Source of the DNA: Adiantum capillus-veneris
Taxonomy: Eukaryota > Streptophyta > Polypodiopsida > Polypodiales > Pteridaceae
Length of the DNA: 64,000 bases
Reading direction: 5' to 3'
Assembly (NCBI GenBank): GCA_014529385.2
Contig: CM043965.1
Coordinates: 60,969,433 to 61,033,432, forward strand
A program made the translations under genes and the position numbers. How positions within the stretch are numbered: position 1 is the first letter of the stretch; every line of letters begins with the position of its first letter. Shown here piece by piece: positions 31,254 to 44,172 of this stretch. The notes below the pieces were generated by a model. The model saw only the letters and a list, made by a program, of their open reading frames with translations. It made no database searches and was not told the DNA's origin.

Positions 31254-32461
31254 AATCAAGAGGGGATCGGATAAATAAATGAGCTATGACTTCATAAATG
31301 CTTTATTCGAGAAAGAATTAGAGGCATAAATATTGACAGCAATATAGTTAAAAGGATCTTTCAAGGAAACTTGTACCCAATGCCCTCTCTGATTGTATTG
31401 GATATCAATATTCAACTATTCATGCTTGACAACTATTCCGAATACAACACCTCCCTTACCAACACAATGGGTGGTAGAACACCACTTTAGATTGCTAATT
31501 CTTTGTAGATTATACTTTAAGCAATTTCGGCTTAACTTCCTTCAAGCATATAAAGTCAAAGTGAAGTTGAAGGTCCAAAAACCATCTCTTAATGAAAACA
31601 ACCATGATAAGGTCAGTAAGCCCTTAACAATTAAGAGTCAGATATAAACTCTGTAATTCAATTTTGAGAGTTTTTGGAAGGTTTGACTAATGAAATAGAG
31701 GCTCTGTTAGGATCAAAGAATTTTTCCTTATTTCTCTTGGCTTTGATTCCTTGTTTTTGGGGTAGAGACTCCTCCTCTACCTTGGTCATGATGATGTCAA
31801 TTGAATTAAGGGGAGATTGAGCAAATTTGAAAATTTCTTTCTTATATTGTTCTTCCAGTTCCTTGCTAAAGTCTTCTTCACCACTCATTTCCTTCTCTTT
31901 GAATTCTTCAGGTCTTCACGTTTGAGTGTTAAGTTGGATTGATGTCACACAATTTCCCTCTTCATCCAAGTCTTTAGAATCAGAGGACATACCTCTTGTT
32001 TTTCTAGAAGGACTATCAAGTGGGATGAGAGCTTTATTGTTAGTAGTATAGCTCTGGTCTTTATGTTGATTGCCTTCATCCTCCTTCTGCAATTCTTTCA
32101 CAATTTGAAAGGTAGAAGCCCTATAAACCTCTACATTCTCCCCTTCCATTGTTCCTTGAGGTGGTTTGTTCTTGTAATTAAATCTTCTGTTCACTTGCTG
32201 AAATCCCTGATTACCATCTTTCACTTCCTTGCTTTTGATTGTGTCCTTTTGTTGTTTAATAAAAAATTCAAGACAATCTTTAGTGAAATAACCCTGTTTT
32301 AAGTAGTGAAAACAAGAATTGGACAACCAAGTGAACTCATTGATTGTTGTCCTTCACTTACTGAATTTTGATTGAGTCCTTTTGTTGTTTAATCAGTAAT
32401 TCAAGAGAATCTTTAATCAAATGACCCCGTTTTAAGTAGTGAAAACAAGAATTGGACAAAT
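31254..32461 (-). pseudogene. L1-type LINE, 5' piece (ORF1 end and endonuclease start)
   Basis: On the minus strand the region encodes a degraded zinc knuckle (CFHYLKQGYFTKDC; second Cys and the His replaced) and the ORF1 C-terminus, open from 32326 to 31916. A second open piece is 31888-31658. ORF2 endonuclease fragments follow: FICLKEVKPK, GKGGVVFGI, GHWVQVSLKDPFNYIAVNIYA and SDPLL. The frame then continues at 25938 as IIGDLNMV. A 93-bp segment with the knuckle is duplicated (32232-32322 and 32368-32461). The 5' end is cut off by the LTR at 32462. Confidence 0.8.
32232..32461. repeat. duplicated 92-93 bp LINE segment
   Basis: Two copies of a block containing CCTTTTGTTGTTTAAT and TTTTAAGTAGTGAAAACAAG, about 137 bp apart and ~88% identical. 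The duplication covers the zinc-knuckle coding part of ORF1. Confidence 0.8.
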
Positions 32462-32784
<323 letters not shown>

Positions 32785-33149
32785 CTGGTATATCGGAGTT
32801 GGAGTGAAGGCCCTGAATCATTGCAACATTGTGGCAGAGAATGTGGTGAAGGTGCAAAATTTTAAACACTTTTTTGTAGCAAAGACTTGAATGGGCAAAA
32901 ATGAAACTTTTAGCTTGGTTCCCATACACCTTATTGGAAACGCCATGGTCTACAACTTTCCAATTAAAAGTTTTTTCAAAATTTTCACGATTTTGTTGAG
33001 CATTTGGTAGGCCGAGGATAGAGAGCTACACATTTTACAAATCTGTTTCGCCCATTCTCGCAATTCTTGACCATTTTTTTGCAATCTACAACTTTGTAGA
33101 AGGAATTGTTTGCAAATTTTCTACTGTTTGAGAGATATTAGTTGACCTA

Positions 33150-33834
33150 GTGCAGGGTGTTCAGAGAGTTGTAGATTGATATGCATACAATGTATGAGAA
33201 AATTTATGTGCATAAGTTGAGAACATTTGGTGCATGTATACACTCTTGTGGACTCTCAGGATTTGAGAGTAGATTCATCATAGCTTATGCACATTGATGT
33301 GAATGGTTGGGAACAATCTCCAAACGAAGAGTCAGCTGGGTGATTGATCTGGCTGGATTGGTAATTACCAAGGCCAGTTTTACTACGGTAACTGATACAT
33401 TGCACAATCAGCAATCAAAGGCCTAGACTTAGGGCTATAAATAAGGCTAGCTACTCAGTTTTACACGGACATCTCTACAAGGGATATATCGGACTTTTCA
33501 CTATCATTGCTTTGTATCATTGGAGCTCTTTTGTGCTCTTGTATCTTTGTAGCCCTAATTGAGTTCAAAGTAGACTTAGCTCACATTGTTATACTGGTTT
33601 ACACTAATTTGAATATATCCCAATTTCAATTTCCAGTTTCAATGTTCAGTCTCACTTTTTTCAATTCTAGTCTTTGTATTTCATTCCAATCTTGTTTGAT
33701 TTGAAGTTATATCCTGATATGAAATAACTCTAACTAACCAACCTGGAATAGTTGTCATAATTGTTTATCCCATTCCATTTTGGTGATGATAGAGGCTCAA
33801 CCTAAGTTGCTCTTGAACCAGACGATCTACCAGT
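33150..33834 (+). other. probable 5' LTR/leader of the Gypsy relic
   Basis: Contains GGGCTATAAATAAGGC (TATA-like, ~33431-33446) and ends directly before a primer-site-like TGGTGTTAGAGC at 33835. The left boundary is uncertain, and I could not find a matching 3' LTR. Confidence 0.4.
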
Positions 33835-35928
33835 TGGTGTTAGAGCTATGAGGAATCAACCATGCCACCCAGACGAGTTGCATGTGGCAAAAAATGGCGA
33901 GCTACCAGATCCATGGATGATCCAAACTGTGTTGATCCAATCCAAGAAGAGTTAGAGTGATGCTTTGATACTGAGAGAGAACCTGGAAATGAGAAAAATT
34001 TCCCTCTAAGACCAGTGGTAGCTAATGAATCAAGGGATTCTCAGCATTCAACCCATTCTAGGCAAAGGCATACATAGAGAGCAACGAAATGGACCCAATC
34101 TCATGGATCTAAGTGAAGCAAGAAACATATTGAGGAAAGTGGCGCCAACAAGTGAAGTCATTGATCAACATGAACTAAATCAACAAAGAAGATTGAAGAA
34201 GACATAGTGTTTGAGACTAAAGAAGACAACGATTGGGAGGCTGATACAGACCATTATAGTAAAAGAAGATCTAAAGATAGAAAACCAGCTCATAAAACCA
34301 AAACCAATAACCATGAATGTTTTTACTGACCTAAAAATCTCATTTCTAGTCTTCAAAGGAGGAAATAAAGATGACCTAGATGTACACATCCAAGCTTTTG
34401 AATAGTATGCCAAAATCAAGGACATAGATGAGGATGAATGGGGGAATATTTTCCTGAGACACTAAAAGAGGCAGCTAGAAAATGATACTGCCATCATCTA
34501 GTTTTCCAGCTAAGATCCTATAACAAGCTGATTGAAGCTTTTCACTTGGAGAATTTAGATAACTTGGGTGATGAGGACATAATGTGAAAACTGAGGATCC
34601 AACATAGTGTCAGCCAACTACCAAACCAGGGAAGTCGGAAACTGTGAAGACAATCAAACAAAGGAGGAATCTTCTAGTTCAGATTGTAGCTCTGGTAATG
34701 AATAGGACAAAATATATGTAAAGGTCTGCGAAAGAATCCAAAAGTTGATGGTAGAACTAGACGATATCAGATCTACATTATCGGATGCTACAAAGTTCAT
34801 TAGAAAGGAAAGAAAGATAGAGCATGAAATGAGCGTAGTGGACTTGGTAGCTATTAGGGATGATGATGTTTCATTAATTCAAGTTGCCTACAAGCTACAG
34901 AAGTAGTGGGAGTCACCATCAAGAGTTATATGGGATGGAGGAGCTCGTGTGAAAATTGTAGTAGAGCATCTCAAGAAGAAACAGGGGATTTAGAACTGAA
35001 AACAACACCATTCAGAGTCAGGATGGCTGACCATATGGTAGTCCAATCCATGGGACTAATTGAGAACATGCAGATCGTAGTAGGGAAGGAGAAATTCAAG
35101 ATCCGTTTCTTAGTTCTGTATGTCTAGGAAGCATATAGGATGCTTTTAGGCAGACCATGGCACAACTGCTGGTGATGTGCACGATTATGCCAACCAAACA
35201 CTGGCAATCCATGGATCTAGCATAAGAATCTAGATAACGACAGATGATGCAAGAAGTTGGAGGAAAGCCTTAAGACCAGAGGAACTGTGCAAGAGATATT
35301 GAAAAAAGAGAAAGGATGTTAGCCTCAACGAAAATTTTTCTTTTGACAAAATTCAACCTGACTGCTATTCTAATGGATAAAGAGTAGCCTGAGAGACATA
35401 AGAAACAATACCCAGATCAATTCATAGAGTCAAACATCGGAGAGAGAACAATCCAATTGGATGGACAAACACCAAAACATCTAGACCAGTCAGAGCATGA
35501 CAAGTTCGATTTCAGATCAGAAACATTTGAATCTAGTTAGATGAATGAAGAAGGATCATGTCAAACTATTGAAATAATTGAGATGGATCCCTGACTGGCA
35601 ACCCATTCAACAAATATGGAGCAAGAATTTGGATAGAAAAAGAGACAGAATCAATGGCCAAGAGAAAGGGAGGAGGCCCAAATTGGTTGCATCAAGAAGT
35701 GATCAAGAAGTGGGGGAATGGAATCTCGGCACATATGAGAATGCAAAAATGGTCAAGATTAACAAGAATCTAAAGCCAGAGATTAAGGAAAAGGCCAAAG
35801 TATTGTTTGAGAAGTACAAGGATGTGTTCGCATGGGAACACACTGACTTGAAAGGTATTGATTTCCTAAAGCATCCCAATATAGGATACCACTAATGACT
35901 GATGTCATACTAGTTAGATTACAGAGAT

Positions 35929-36190
35929 TGTTTAAGGTACAGACATTCAGAACAGACAATTACAGGAAACGGAATGGAACTGCAACAGAACACAGAAATA
36001 GAAATAGACTAATTCCACCATAACTTCCGCCATCATATTCCCAAACAGACACTCATCGACAGTTACATAGTTGGGGAATACTAATAGGCAATGCCCTTTC
36101 CCAAGAACACCCCTTGAGATCCCAAAAGTACAAAAGTTGATATTCCAAATTCCACTAAGGTAAAACATCCAAAATTCCCTAGGCTTAACA
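35929..36190 (-). repeat. LTR (3' in minus orientation) of the nested 4.1-kb element
   Basis: 262 bp with TG...CA ends in either orientation. Pairs with 39733-40006. Confidence 0.88.
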
Positions 36191-36241
36191 TCTGGCACAG
36201 CCCGATGGCTAGAGCCATGACCTGGACCCATAATCCCTTGA

Positions 36242-38193
36242 TCAAGTAATCTGCTCCCCAACAACTCCTTCTGCATCTGTCTCAAAATCCAGATCCGCTT
36301 GCTTTTCCACATCCGATTCCACCTGCTTTTCCACTTCCGATTCCACTCCACCTACCAAATTCCGATCTGGTTCCAAAACGCCACTGCTCAGCTCCGCCTT
36401 CCACTTACTCAGACCCCATGCACTTACTTCAATTCCCTTGCTTTTATTCTTCAACTCCTCCATCTCTGCAACTAGTTTCTCATTCTCCATCTTCAATGCC
36501 GCATTATCCCTCCTAATACTCTCCTTTCCTGCTAGCTGAAACCAATTCTTGAAGCGATCCATCGACACTTCCATATGCTCCCTCCAAAGCCTACTTGCTG
36601 TATTCTACATCTCCTGCACATATTCCAGCACTTCCTACTTCAAGGCATCCGCATCCGAATCAGCTACTAAGAGACCTGTCATCCCTGCCATCAACTTTTC
36701 CTTAACATTTTTAGAAAACATTTCGCCCATCTTCTCCTTAACAGTGAGTAAACTGCGATGTTTGCACACTTGGATGTGATCTCCAACACTTCTCACCACC
36801 TTAATCTTACAATGATGAATTTTCACCTTGATTCGGGCACGCCATGCAAGATTCACCCAAAAAATATTCGTCCTTAAATGAGTCACATTAGCATTAAACA
36901 AGTTTTTATCCTTAAAGTGAGTACCCCCACTAATGAGTACCCCTTGACCCTTTTGCCCAATTCCATTCCTCCGGCTTTCCTCTTTCTGGACTTCCAATCC
37001 CACAGTCCAAATTCCAACATCCAGTCTGCCATTCGAATTCCGAATTCCAGATCCCTTTACATGTTGAACATACTTTTACATTAAATCTTCATTCTGCTGA
37101 ACATCCTCTACTTCCACGTTTACATCATCTGCTTGACTCCCAAATTGACAAATGGCTTGACAATCGCCATGATAAAATTCAGCTCCATTTTCATTTCCAA
37201 AGATGACTTCATCATTTGCTGCAATATCTTTAGCCTTTCGCAACATCCACTGTGAAATTTCAAGAACTTTTAATATCTAAATTTGCATCTGCATTTCCGC
37301 CTGAATCTGAATTCCAATCTGAATCTCACTCGGAATATGAATCTGAACCGAAATCTGACACTTGGGATACTCCTCTTCATGTCCCTTATACAACAATGCC
37401 CTATCAACTCCTTCATATTTGTTCTGATTTTGTCCAATCCAAGAAGAAAATGATGTTGTTAATCCCCACTGAGTATCGATGTCATCTCCTTGTGACACTG
37501 ATTGTCATACCTCTTCATCAAGCTTTCCACGGCTTCCATTAAGATTTGCATCTGAATTGGTCTTTGCATCCAAAATTGCAGTTGAATCCAAATCCAAAAT
37601 TGAGACTGAATTTGAATTGAAATCTGAATTTGAGTCTGAATCACATTCGGCATCTTACAAAATTTGACTTGCTTTATCAACTGAAAATTTGCCCTCAATA
37701 TCTCTTCATATCCATCTATATGAAATTGCCGCAATATGGAATGCCACCTCCAACTTCCAATATGAATATTATCATCCTCAATCTCCTCCATTATGCTACT
37801 GTCATCTTCTGGTCCTTGCTACTGCAATTGTTGCTAGGCTCTTTTGACATCCTCTTTTAACATTTGCTTTGAAGTCCGCTTGAAATGACAAAATTCCACC
37901 ATGATATACGCATTAGCATGCACATCCTCCATTTGCTGCTCACAACTGTCCTCTTCAAATGTATGTGAATTCCCAATGAGCATGACACTTCGATCAGTCG
38001 AAAAGGAATAATCCTCCTGTGATTCATGGACACACTTCTGTGGTAGGATAGAGGTAACCAGGGTTTCTGCCTGGCTCTGTTCCCTGACCTCATGTTGCTC
38101 CTCCTTACCTTGCTGCCTTTTATCCTGCTGATATTGCTGATCCTCCACATGGTCTTCTTTTCGACTTCCCACTTGCATTTGCTGAGCTACCAC
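36242..38193 (-). pseudogene. degenerate ORF region of the nested 4.1-kb element
   Basis: Consecutive minus-strand open pieces (38193-37834, 37791-37459, 37003-36635, 36574-36242) are broken by a few stops. They are rich in Glu, Lys, Gln and coiled-coil-like heptads (DNAALKMENEKLVAEMEELK near 36480). No retroviral enzyme domain is visible. It looks like the decayed remainder of one long, low-complexity protein following the ORF at 38215-39177. Confidence 0.45.
37270..37640. repeat. degenerate GAATCTGAATTT minisatellite
   Basis: Two clusters (about 37280-37360 and 37540-37640) of GAATCTGAA / GAATTTGAATC units. On the minus strand they encode an irregular Ile/Gln-rich tract. Confidence 0.65.
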
Positions 38194-38214
38194 CCATTGA
38201 TTTTTTGATCGAAA

Positions 38215-39177
38215 CTACTGTGTACATTGTTGGTATACAATTTCCACAAGATTTGCTAACTGCATATTTCCATCGGTGGATCTTCGTGGTGACAATTCCT
38301 CCAAAACTGAGTTGTTCATTGTTGTTGCTGCAAATTCCTCCTGAGTACATTTGATTTTTGAAACTTCTTCCTGCTTTGACTCTTCATTTGTAATCCTACA
38401 TACATTCTCAATTGAACCCAAAAATAAATCAATCACCTCTTCTTCTTCATTCCTCTCTCTATCCATCACCTCTCCGTTCATCCAACTATCCACCTGTCCA
38501 TTCCTCACATTTTCCGCCTCTTCAAATGGTCTTTGATTTCGGTGAACAACATCCTCAATATGTATGATTTGCTTCTCCTCTGAATAATAAATCTCATTGA
38601 CAAGTGACAACATCGACATCAATATCAGCAATGGATATTCCGTCTCCACTCTATGAGCACACTCCAGTGGTAGGGTAGGGGTATCTAGGGGCAGTTTTAG
38701 GCTCTCTTGGCCAACCTCCTTTTGCACCTCCTTCTCCTCCACCTTTGGTATCCCCACATGATGGATGTCCATCTCCAAGCCAACCCATCCGTTATCATCA
38801 TCACTTAATTCATCTTCATACTCAGCCGCATATGCATCCTTCAATCTCTCACATGCTTCCTGCAATTTTCTCACCTCCTTCCTGCTGGAACATGATGTCC
38901 TCCTCTTTCCTTTATGATTAGTCAACCACTCATATGCCCTCTCTAAGTCATCCTCAAAATCTTCCAACTTATCCCATGCTACCTGTGTCCCATCAACTGA
39001 TGCGTTATGCATTCTTTGGCTAAATTTTTGAAGTTTTGAACACAAATTCACCATACACCACTTCCTACATGCATCTCCCTCTGAACACTCATCAACTGCA
39101 CATGGGCAATCCTCCACTTCATGCTTCCGACTCATGCATACCTTGCATTTCTTTCTCTTTTTCTTTTGACTCCCCAT
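38215..39177 (-). CDS. uncharacterised 320-aa ORF of the nested 4.1-kb LTR element
   Basis: Opens with MGSQKKKRKKCKVCMSRK and continues HEVEDCPCAVDECSEGDACRKWC: a basic start and a Cys-rich cluster (CxxC, CxC, then further Cys) that could bind zinc. An acidic, Glu/Lys-rich helical stretch follows (KLEDFEDDLERAYEWL, KEVRKLQEACERLKDAY). The ATG is the first in frame, about 550 bp inside the 5' LTR, where gag normally starts. I do not recognise it as any described Gag. A nucleic-acid-binding, Gag-like packaging role is a guess from position and basic/Cys-rich character only. The stop at 38215 is followed by related open pieces, so the original protein may have been longer. Confidence 0.5.
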   Translation of the reverse strand: MGSQKKKRKKCKVCMSRKHEVEDCPCAVDECSEGDACRKWCMVNLCSKLQKFSQRMHNASVDGTQVAWDKLEDFEDDLERAYEWLTNHKGKRRTSCSSRKEVRKLQEACERLKDAYAAEYEDELSDDDNGWVGLEMDIHHVGIPKVEEKEVQKEVGQESLKLPLDTPTLPLECAHRVETEYPLLILMSMLSLVNEIYYSEEKQIIHIEDVVHRNQRPFEEAENVRNGQVDSWMNGEVMDRERNEEEEVIDLFLGSIENVCRITNEESKQEEVSKIKCTQEEFAATTMNNSVLEELSPRRSTDGNMQLANLVEIVYQQCTQ

Positions 39178-39732
39178 GGCGCTTATCCGCTAGAACTTTA
39201 ATTTGAAATTTGGCTGCTTTCTGACTTCCACATTTGCAACAGTTCTAATTCCAGATTTCGCAATTTGACTTCAAACTCTGCAAAACAATCATTCTGATTT
39301 GAATTCTGATTCTGAAAACTTATCTGATTCTTGATTCTGGTGGTACTCAACTTCCTGCACTTCCTCCTAGTGGAACTTGACTCCCATAACTCCCCCCTCG
39401 TGGAACTGATCCCCCGGAATTTCTTCCTGATGACCCTCAAAATCTGTGATAATAAATCTGGTTTTCCACTTCTTCCTTCTGTCTGTCTCTTTGATAATCC
39501 TTTGGTACATCCAAATCTTCTTGTCCAATCTGGATATGTGTCCTCTTTTGCTTCTTCTAGGGCAACATCTGAATTTTGATGACTTTCAGAAAATCAGCCC
39601 AACTCCCAGACTTTCCCTATTTTGAACGTCTTCCCTTCATTTAGTAACTACTTCCGTCTCTTCAACACTCCCCCCCACAAGAGAAATCTGAATCCGTCCA
39701 TGCTACGTCACACATACACCGTGATCGCCAAG

Positions 39733-40006
39733 TGTTTAAGGTACAGACATTCATAATAGACAATTACAGGAAATGGAATGGAACTGGAACTGGAACTGGA
39801 ACAGAACACAGAAATAGAAACAGACTAATTCTACCATAACTTCTGCCATCATATTTCCAAACAGACACTCATCGAAAGTTACATAGTTGGAGAATACTAA
39901 TAAGCAACGCCCTTTCCCAAGAACACCCCTTGAGATCCCAAAAGTACAAAAGTTGATATTCCAAATTCCACTAAGGTAAAACATCCCAAATTCCCTAGGC
40001 TTAATA
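39733..40006 (-). repeat. LTR (5' in minus orientation) of the nested 4.1-kb element
   Basis: 274 bp; carries extra GGAACT units compared with its partner. Followed on the plus strand by GAGAT. Confidence 0.88.
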
Positions 40007-41225
40007 GAGATACACAATGAATCCCAACACAAGAGCTTGCTACTTAAATACTAGTTGGTATAGCTAGATACACCTCTCAATCGTCACAAGTATCGTTGCC
40101 CAAGGGTCAACGGAAACTCTTCAAAGGTCAAGAGTGACTCCATAGAATGTGGAATATGCATGCTGACTAGGATGACATTATCATTGGTGGAGCCCTCTAC
40201 AAACTGGGCATTGATGGAATTCTTAGAAGATGTGTACCTATGGGAAGAAGGATGCAAGTGATCACAGAGGCCCATACTAGAGATGTAGGTAGACATTTCT
40301 CTACTGCCATTACCTACAAGAAAAATTTGTAAACAGGACTCTGGTGGCAAACAATGATGGAAAATGTTAGATAATTTTACAAAACTTGTGACATTTGTTA
40401 GCATATGGGAAGACCAACAAAAAATTGACATGACACCTTTGACACTAGTGCAGACACTGGGAGTATTTATGAAATGCGGATTGGAATTCATGGGTCCATT
40501 CAGGGAGATTATTCCAAGGAAGAATAGGTATATCATAATGGCTAACAACTATGCCATGAAGTGGGTGGAAGCTAAGGCCTTACCTAATAACACTGTTAGA
40601 TCATCAACAATATTCATGTATGAAAATATCATGTGCAAATATGACCATCTTCACTAAAATAGTTCAAAAAGATCCACATCAGTGGGATGGATGCAAAACT
40701 CTAGACAACATTATGGGCTTATAGGATTGTCTACAAGGTCACTACTAGAATGACACCCTTTAAAATAGTATATGGGATAGAGATAGGAGTTCCTATGGAG
40801 TTTTCAATAGCCTTAGGCTGGCAATATAACAAGGAATGGATTTCAATAAGAATTTGAAATAGAGGTTGGACGAATTGTTAAAGTCGGATGAGATCAGAGA
40901 ACGGGCTAAGTTGGAACAAAAGAGGTAGTCCAACAAAGAAGGCAACACTAGCATGATATAAAAATTAAGGTTAGAGAGCTCAAGAAAGGTGATTTGGTAC
41001 TACTATTCCAGTCGAAGTTGGGACCAAAGAAACCTAATTCAAAGATAGCATGGTCGGGACCCTATGAGATTGATTGGGTATTCTTAAATGGTATAGTGAG
41101 ATGAAGAGACTTATCAGGATTACTATTGCCCGGGGTCTACAATGGGGCCAAGGTCAAATTGTACTATGTCAAGTCAGATGAGATCCCAACAACACAAGTA
41201 CAAAAACACAGTCAAAGTGAGAAGT

Positions 41226-43740
41226 GAACCACTTGACTTGTTTCATGATACCAGACCAGTAAAGGAATAAGGACATGATCTTTTATAACCAATACTCTTC
41301 AAGATCAATTCTAGTTTAGACTTAGAATCACTATGCAAACGATGCATGATCTTGAACTTTACTCTCCAGCAATCGCGCGACTTGCTCCTCCACCTATGCA
41401 GAGCTCTTTATACCTTCACCGTTACACAACCCCCAGAGTGTGCCATACCCTTGCCTTCACCTTCTATTTCCACATCATTCGAGTCTAAACTTGACACTCC
41501 AAGGGTTTTGTGCATATTTTTCTCCACAACCACATGTGAGTCGTCTTCCTTGCATGACTATTTAGAGGACCTAGCTATGGCAAAGATCAAGAAGCTCTCT
41601 GAGAAGATGCAAGAAAGCATCAAATAGGAGTAGGTTGACTAGACTCAGCAACTATGTTTAGTACCCCATAATAAAGTTGGAAAATATGACTTCCACCACA
41701 ATGAATGAGGACTGTTAAAGCTGTGGGACTTAGAAGTGGTGTTGGAAGCAACACAAATGGAATTTGATGTAGGAATCATCTAGGAAGTAGTCGACACATT
41801 TGATCTTGATAGTGGTTCAACTAAAATCAATGGGAGAGAAGTTCGAGCCACATAAACAGCTCCCTCCCATGTTATCAAGCTTCCATATCATGTCAAGGCC
41901 AAACCATGTTCATATGAAGAAGTTAGCAAGCATTTGAAGGAGGATGTTGAGGCTACCAAGAAAAGGAAAAGGGGAGCTTAGGGAGTACTAGTGGTGGTTG
42001 CTTTGTAGTATGGGCCAATGTACAAGTTTATTGCAAAGGCCATCAACTTAAATAATAACCCTCCATATGTTTGTCGAGAAGCTATTTGAAATTTTTCTAC
42101 TCGGACTTAATGATTTTGAAGAAAAAAATAATATGGCCACATTTCTACATAGCAGCTTGACCTAGTAGATAGTAAGGTGAAGACCCAACACCAACATTGC
42201 TACATAGCAGCTTGACCTAGTAGATAGTAAGGTGAAGACCCAACACCAACATGTCTTCAAAGCTTGGTATGTATGGTAGTTTTTGTATTGGACAACCTGT
42301 ATCCCATCCCACCCCAATGCACACAAAGTCTAAGATATAGCGGCAGGGAAAGTGGCTAGCACCAATCAATTTAATGAGTAGTAGGATAACCAACAGAATA
42401 GGACATTGTAGGTGAAGCCACTGATTTGGCTACATTGACAACAAAATCAAAGAGAACATCAACACAAGTGGACACTGGCACAACCGGAGCTGGTACTAGT
42501 GACATCACCATCCCACTGAAAAAGAAACAAAAGAAAGTTGCTTTTCTAAACCAGCTAAAATTGAAATAGATGCATCCATCCAAGCGTGTTTAATGAGGAT
42601 AGGGCAAAGGTACATCACCAGGACAACCTACTAAAGTGACTCAAACAGTGCCACCTTCAATTGAGAAAAAGAATACTACTAGAGTTGAATAGGCCCCACC
42701 AATTGACACTGGGAGCAAAGATACATCACACTCCTAGTTATCTTTGGTCGCCCCTCCTTGAATACAACCGACTCAACTAAACAAACTACAAAGGCTCCAG
42801 AAGAAACGTCTTCATGGGAGCATGGTTGCCTAACAGGTAGATAAGACATTGATGCCTTATCCAACCCCTCTTTATTGCATATGAAACTTCTCACATTGAT
42901 GTTGATTCCATCATAGATGGATGTGTAGCCACCATGATTTCTGGGTGTAACACCATTGTGAATGACATCGGACAAATGATCGAAGCCCACACAAACGGCT
43001 GTAATCTCCTTATAGATTGAACTTCAAGCAACTAAAACTGAGTTGGAAAAGGCCAAGAGGGAAATGGAACAAATTAGAACCAAATTGGAACTATCCATTG
43101 AGCATAACAAAGATGCAAGGAAAATGGCTTCTGAGCATAAAAAAATTCACACTTAAAAATGACAACCAACGACTAGCGACGGAAAAGCGGGTCATAGAAG
43201 AAGCAAATGAGGAGCTCTAAGGGAGATTGGATCAAAGAAAATTTGCTTTAAAATCATTAATTTCCAATCACAACACCCTGAGGGAGGCTATAAAAGAGAA
43301 ATATATCTATCAGTTCCTGGTAGATATTGTTGATGATGATGGAAACTAGACTTTGAATATGGAGGATTTACAAGTGAAAACAATGAAATCAAATCTTGAA
43401 GATAAGTCTGCGTGATACATAGGAGCCCTAGTAAATCAAGTATTGGTAGAAAATATAAAGATTCAGGATGTTGATGATGATGAGGAAGACAATGATGATG
43501 ACTAGGAGCGAGGAGATGACACTGGAGTAGATCATGACAATGACACCGATGATGATCAAACCCTTCTAGGTTCAACAACTGGTAGAAATCAGACAAACAC
43601 GAGCACTAAGCCACGTACCCAGGATAGTCAACTTGGTTATCAAACTCAACACAATAGGATCAAACCCATTCTGGTCAAGATCAATAGCAAGAGCAACAAC
43701 GGACTCGGTCTAAAGAACAAAGACAATCTGGTACCATTGA
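41226..43740 (+). other. decayed retroelement-like sequence, family not recognised
   Basis: Short plus-strand open pieces (41346-41627; ~41740-42060; 43017-43220; ~43270-43590) read as a broken acidic, Lys/Glu-rich protein with Asp runs. No diagnostic domain. A 55-bp tandem duplication lies at about 42145-42253. It lies between the Gypsy integrase fragments and the Copia-like knuckle. Confidence 0.4.
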
Positions 43741-43986
43741 CTTAGCTACACAACGTGGTCGAGTGATAGAGTATGCTCATTGTGGATACAAGTTTGGGTT
43801 ATGCACTGTTTCTGATCGATGTATATTTTGATCGTGAGTCTACTGCTTACACGTTATAGGTAGTCACAAGTTACCAGCTCTACGTGTTTCTTTGGTAGAG
43901 CTATGTTGTGCTACAAGTTGCATATCCGTTGACCATAGTTATGATTGTGTAGTGGTTGAGTTGATCTTGCACTTTGATATTCAATT

Positions 43987-44172
43987 ATGGCAGTTGATAT
44001 GCGTGAAACTTTTGAGTCCACTATGAGGACTCATGTGAGACAATGGTCTCGTTTGTGTAGACACTTGAGATGTTGGCACTATGGTCACACAGGACACATT
44101 AGGCATCATTGCTTTAGATGCATGAGGCAGTGGCACATATGTATGTGTGATGCAAATACGGTTTTGACATAG
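43987..44172 (+). pseudogene. zinc-knuckle fragment of the old Copia-like element
   Basis: The frame contains CWHYGHTGHIRHHCFRCM, a CCHC knuckle in which the second Cys reads Tyr. This Cys-His spacing with GHIR-HC is usual in plant Copia gag. Stops follow. Its position upstream of the purine tract and right LTR fits a heavily deleted Copia element lacking integrase and RT. Confidence 0.5.

Larger units (their letters stand above)
35929..40006 (-). mobile_element. 4.1-kb LTR retrotransposon nested in the Gypsy relic
   Basis: LTRs 35929-36190 and 39733-40006 both begin TGTTTAAGGTACAGACATTC and end CCCTAGGCTTAA(CA/TA). GAGAT flanks the element (35924-35928 and 40007-40011), and the Gypsy reading continues across. 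They are ~92% alike; the right LTR has extra GGAACT units. The minus orientation is preferred because the open frames run that way and a TGG-starting primer-site-like TGGCGATCACGG lies two bases inside the right LTR. No pol domains were recognised, so it is non-autonomous unless its novel ORFs do the work. Confidence 0.88.
33835..41225 (+). pseudogene. Ty3/Gypsy relic (gag, protease, RT lead-in, integrase fragments)
   Basis: Starts with a degenerate initiator tRNA-Met primer site. Gag fragment near 34350-34620 (FKGGNKDDLDVHIQAFE, then KIKDIDEDEW). Retropepsin-type fragment at ~35005-35165 (RMADHMVVQSMGLIEN; MLLGRPWHN). Pre-RT segment at 35740-35895 (AKVLFEKYKDVFAW), which continues after the nested LTR element at ~40007 with RLQRYTMNPNT. 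Integrase core pieces lie at ~40440-40640 (NRYIIMANNYAMKWVEAKAL, YEN-I-CKYD). The RT and RNase H domains are missing between ~40030 and 40440. Many frameshifts and stops; not functional. Confidence 0.8.

Noticed and set aside
38120-38350. Second minus-strand frame overlapping the end of the 320-codon ORF
   Set aside because: Shadow frame of the Cys-rich ORF and its continuation.
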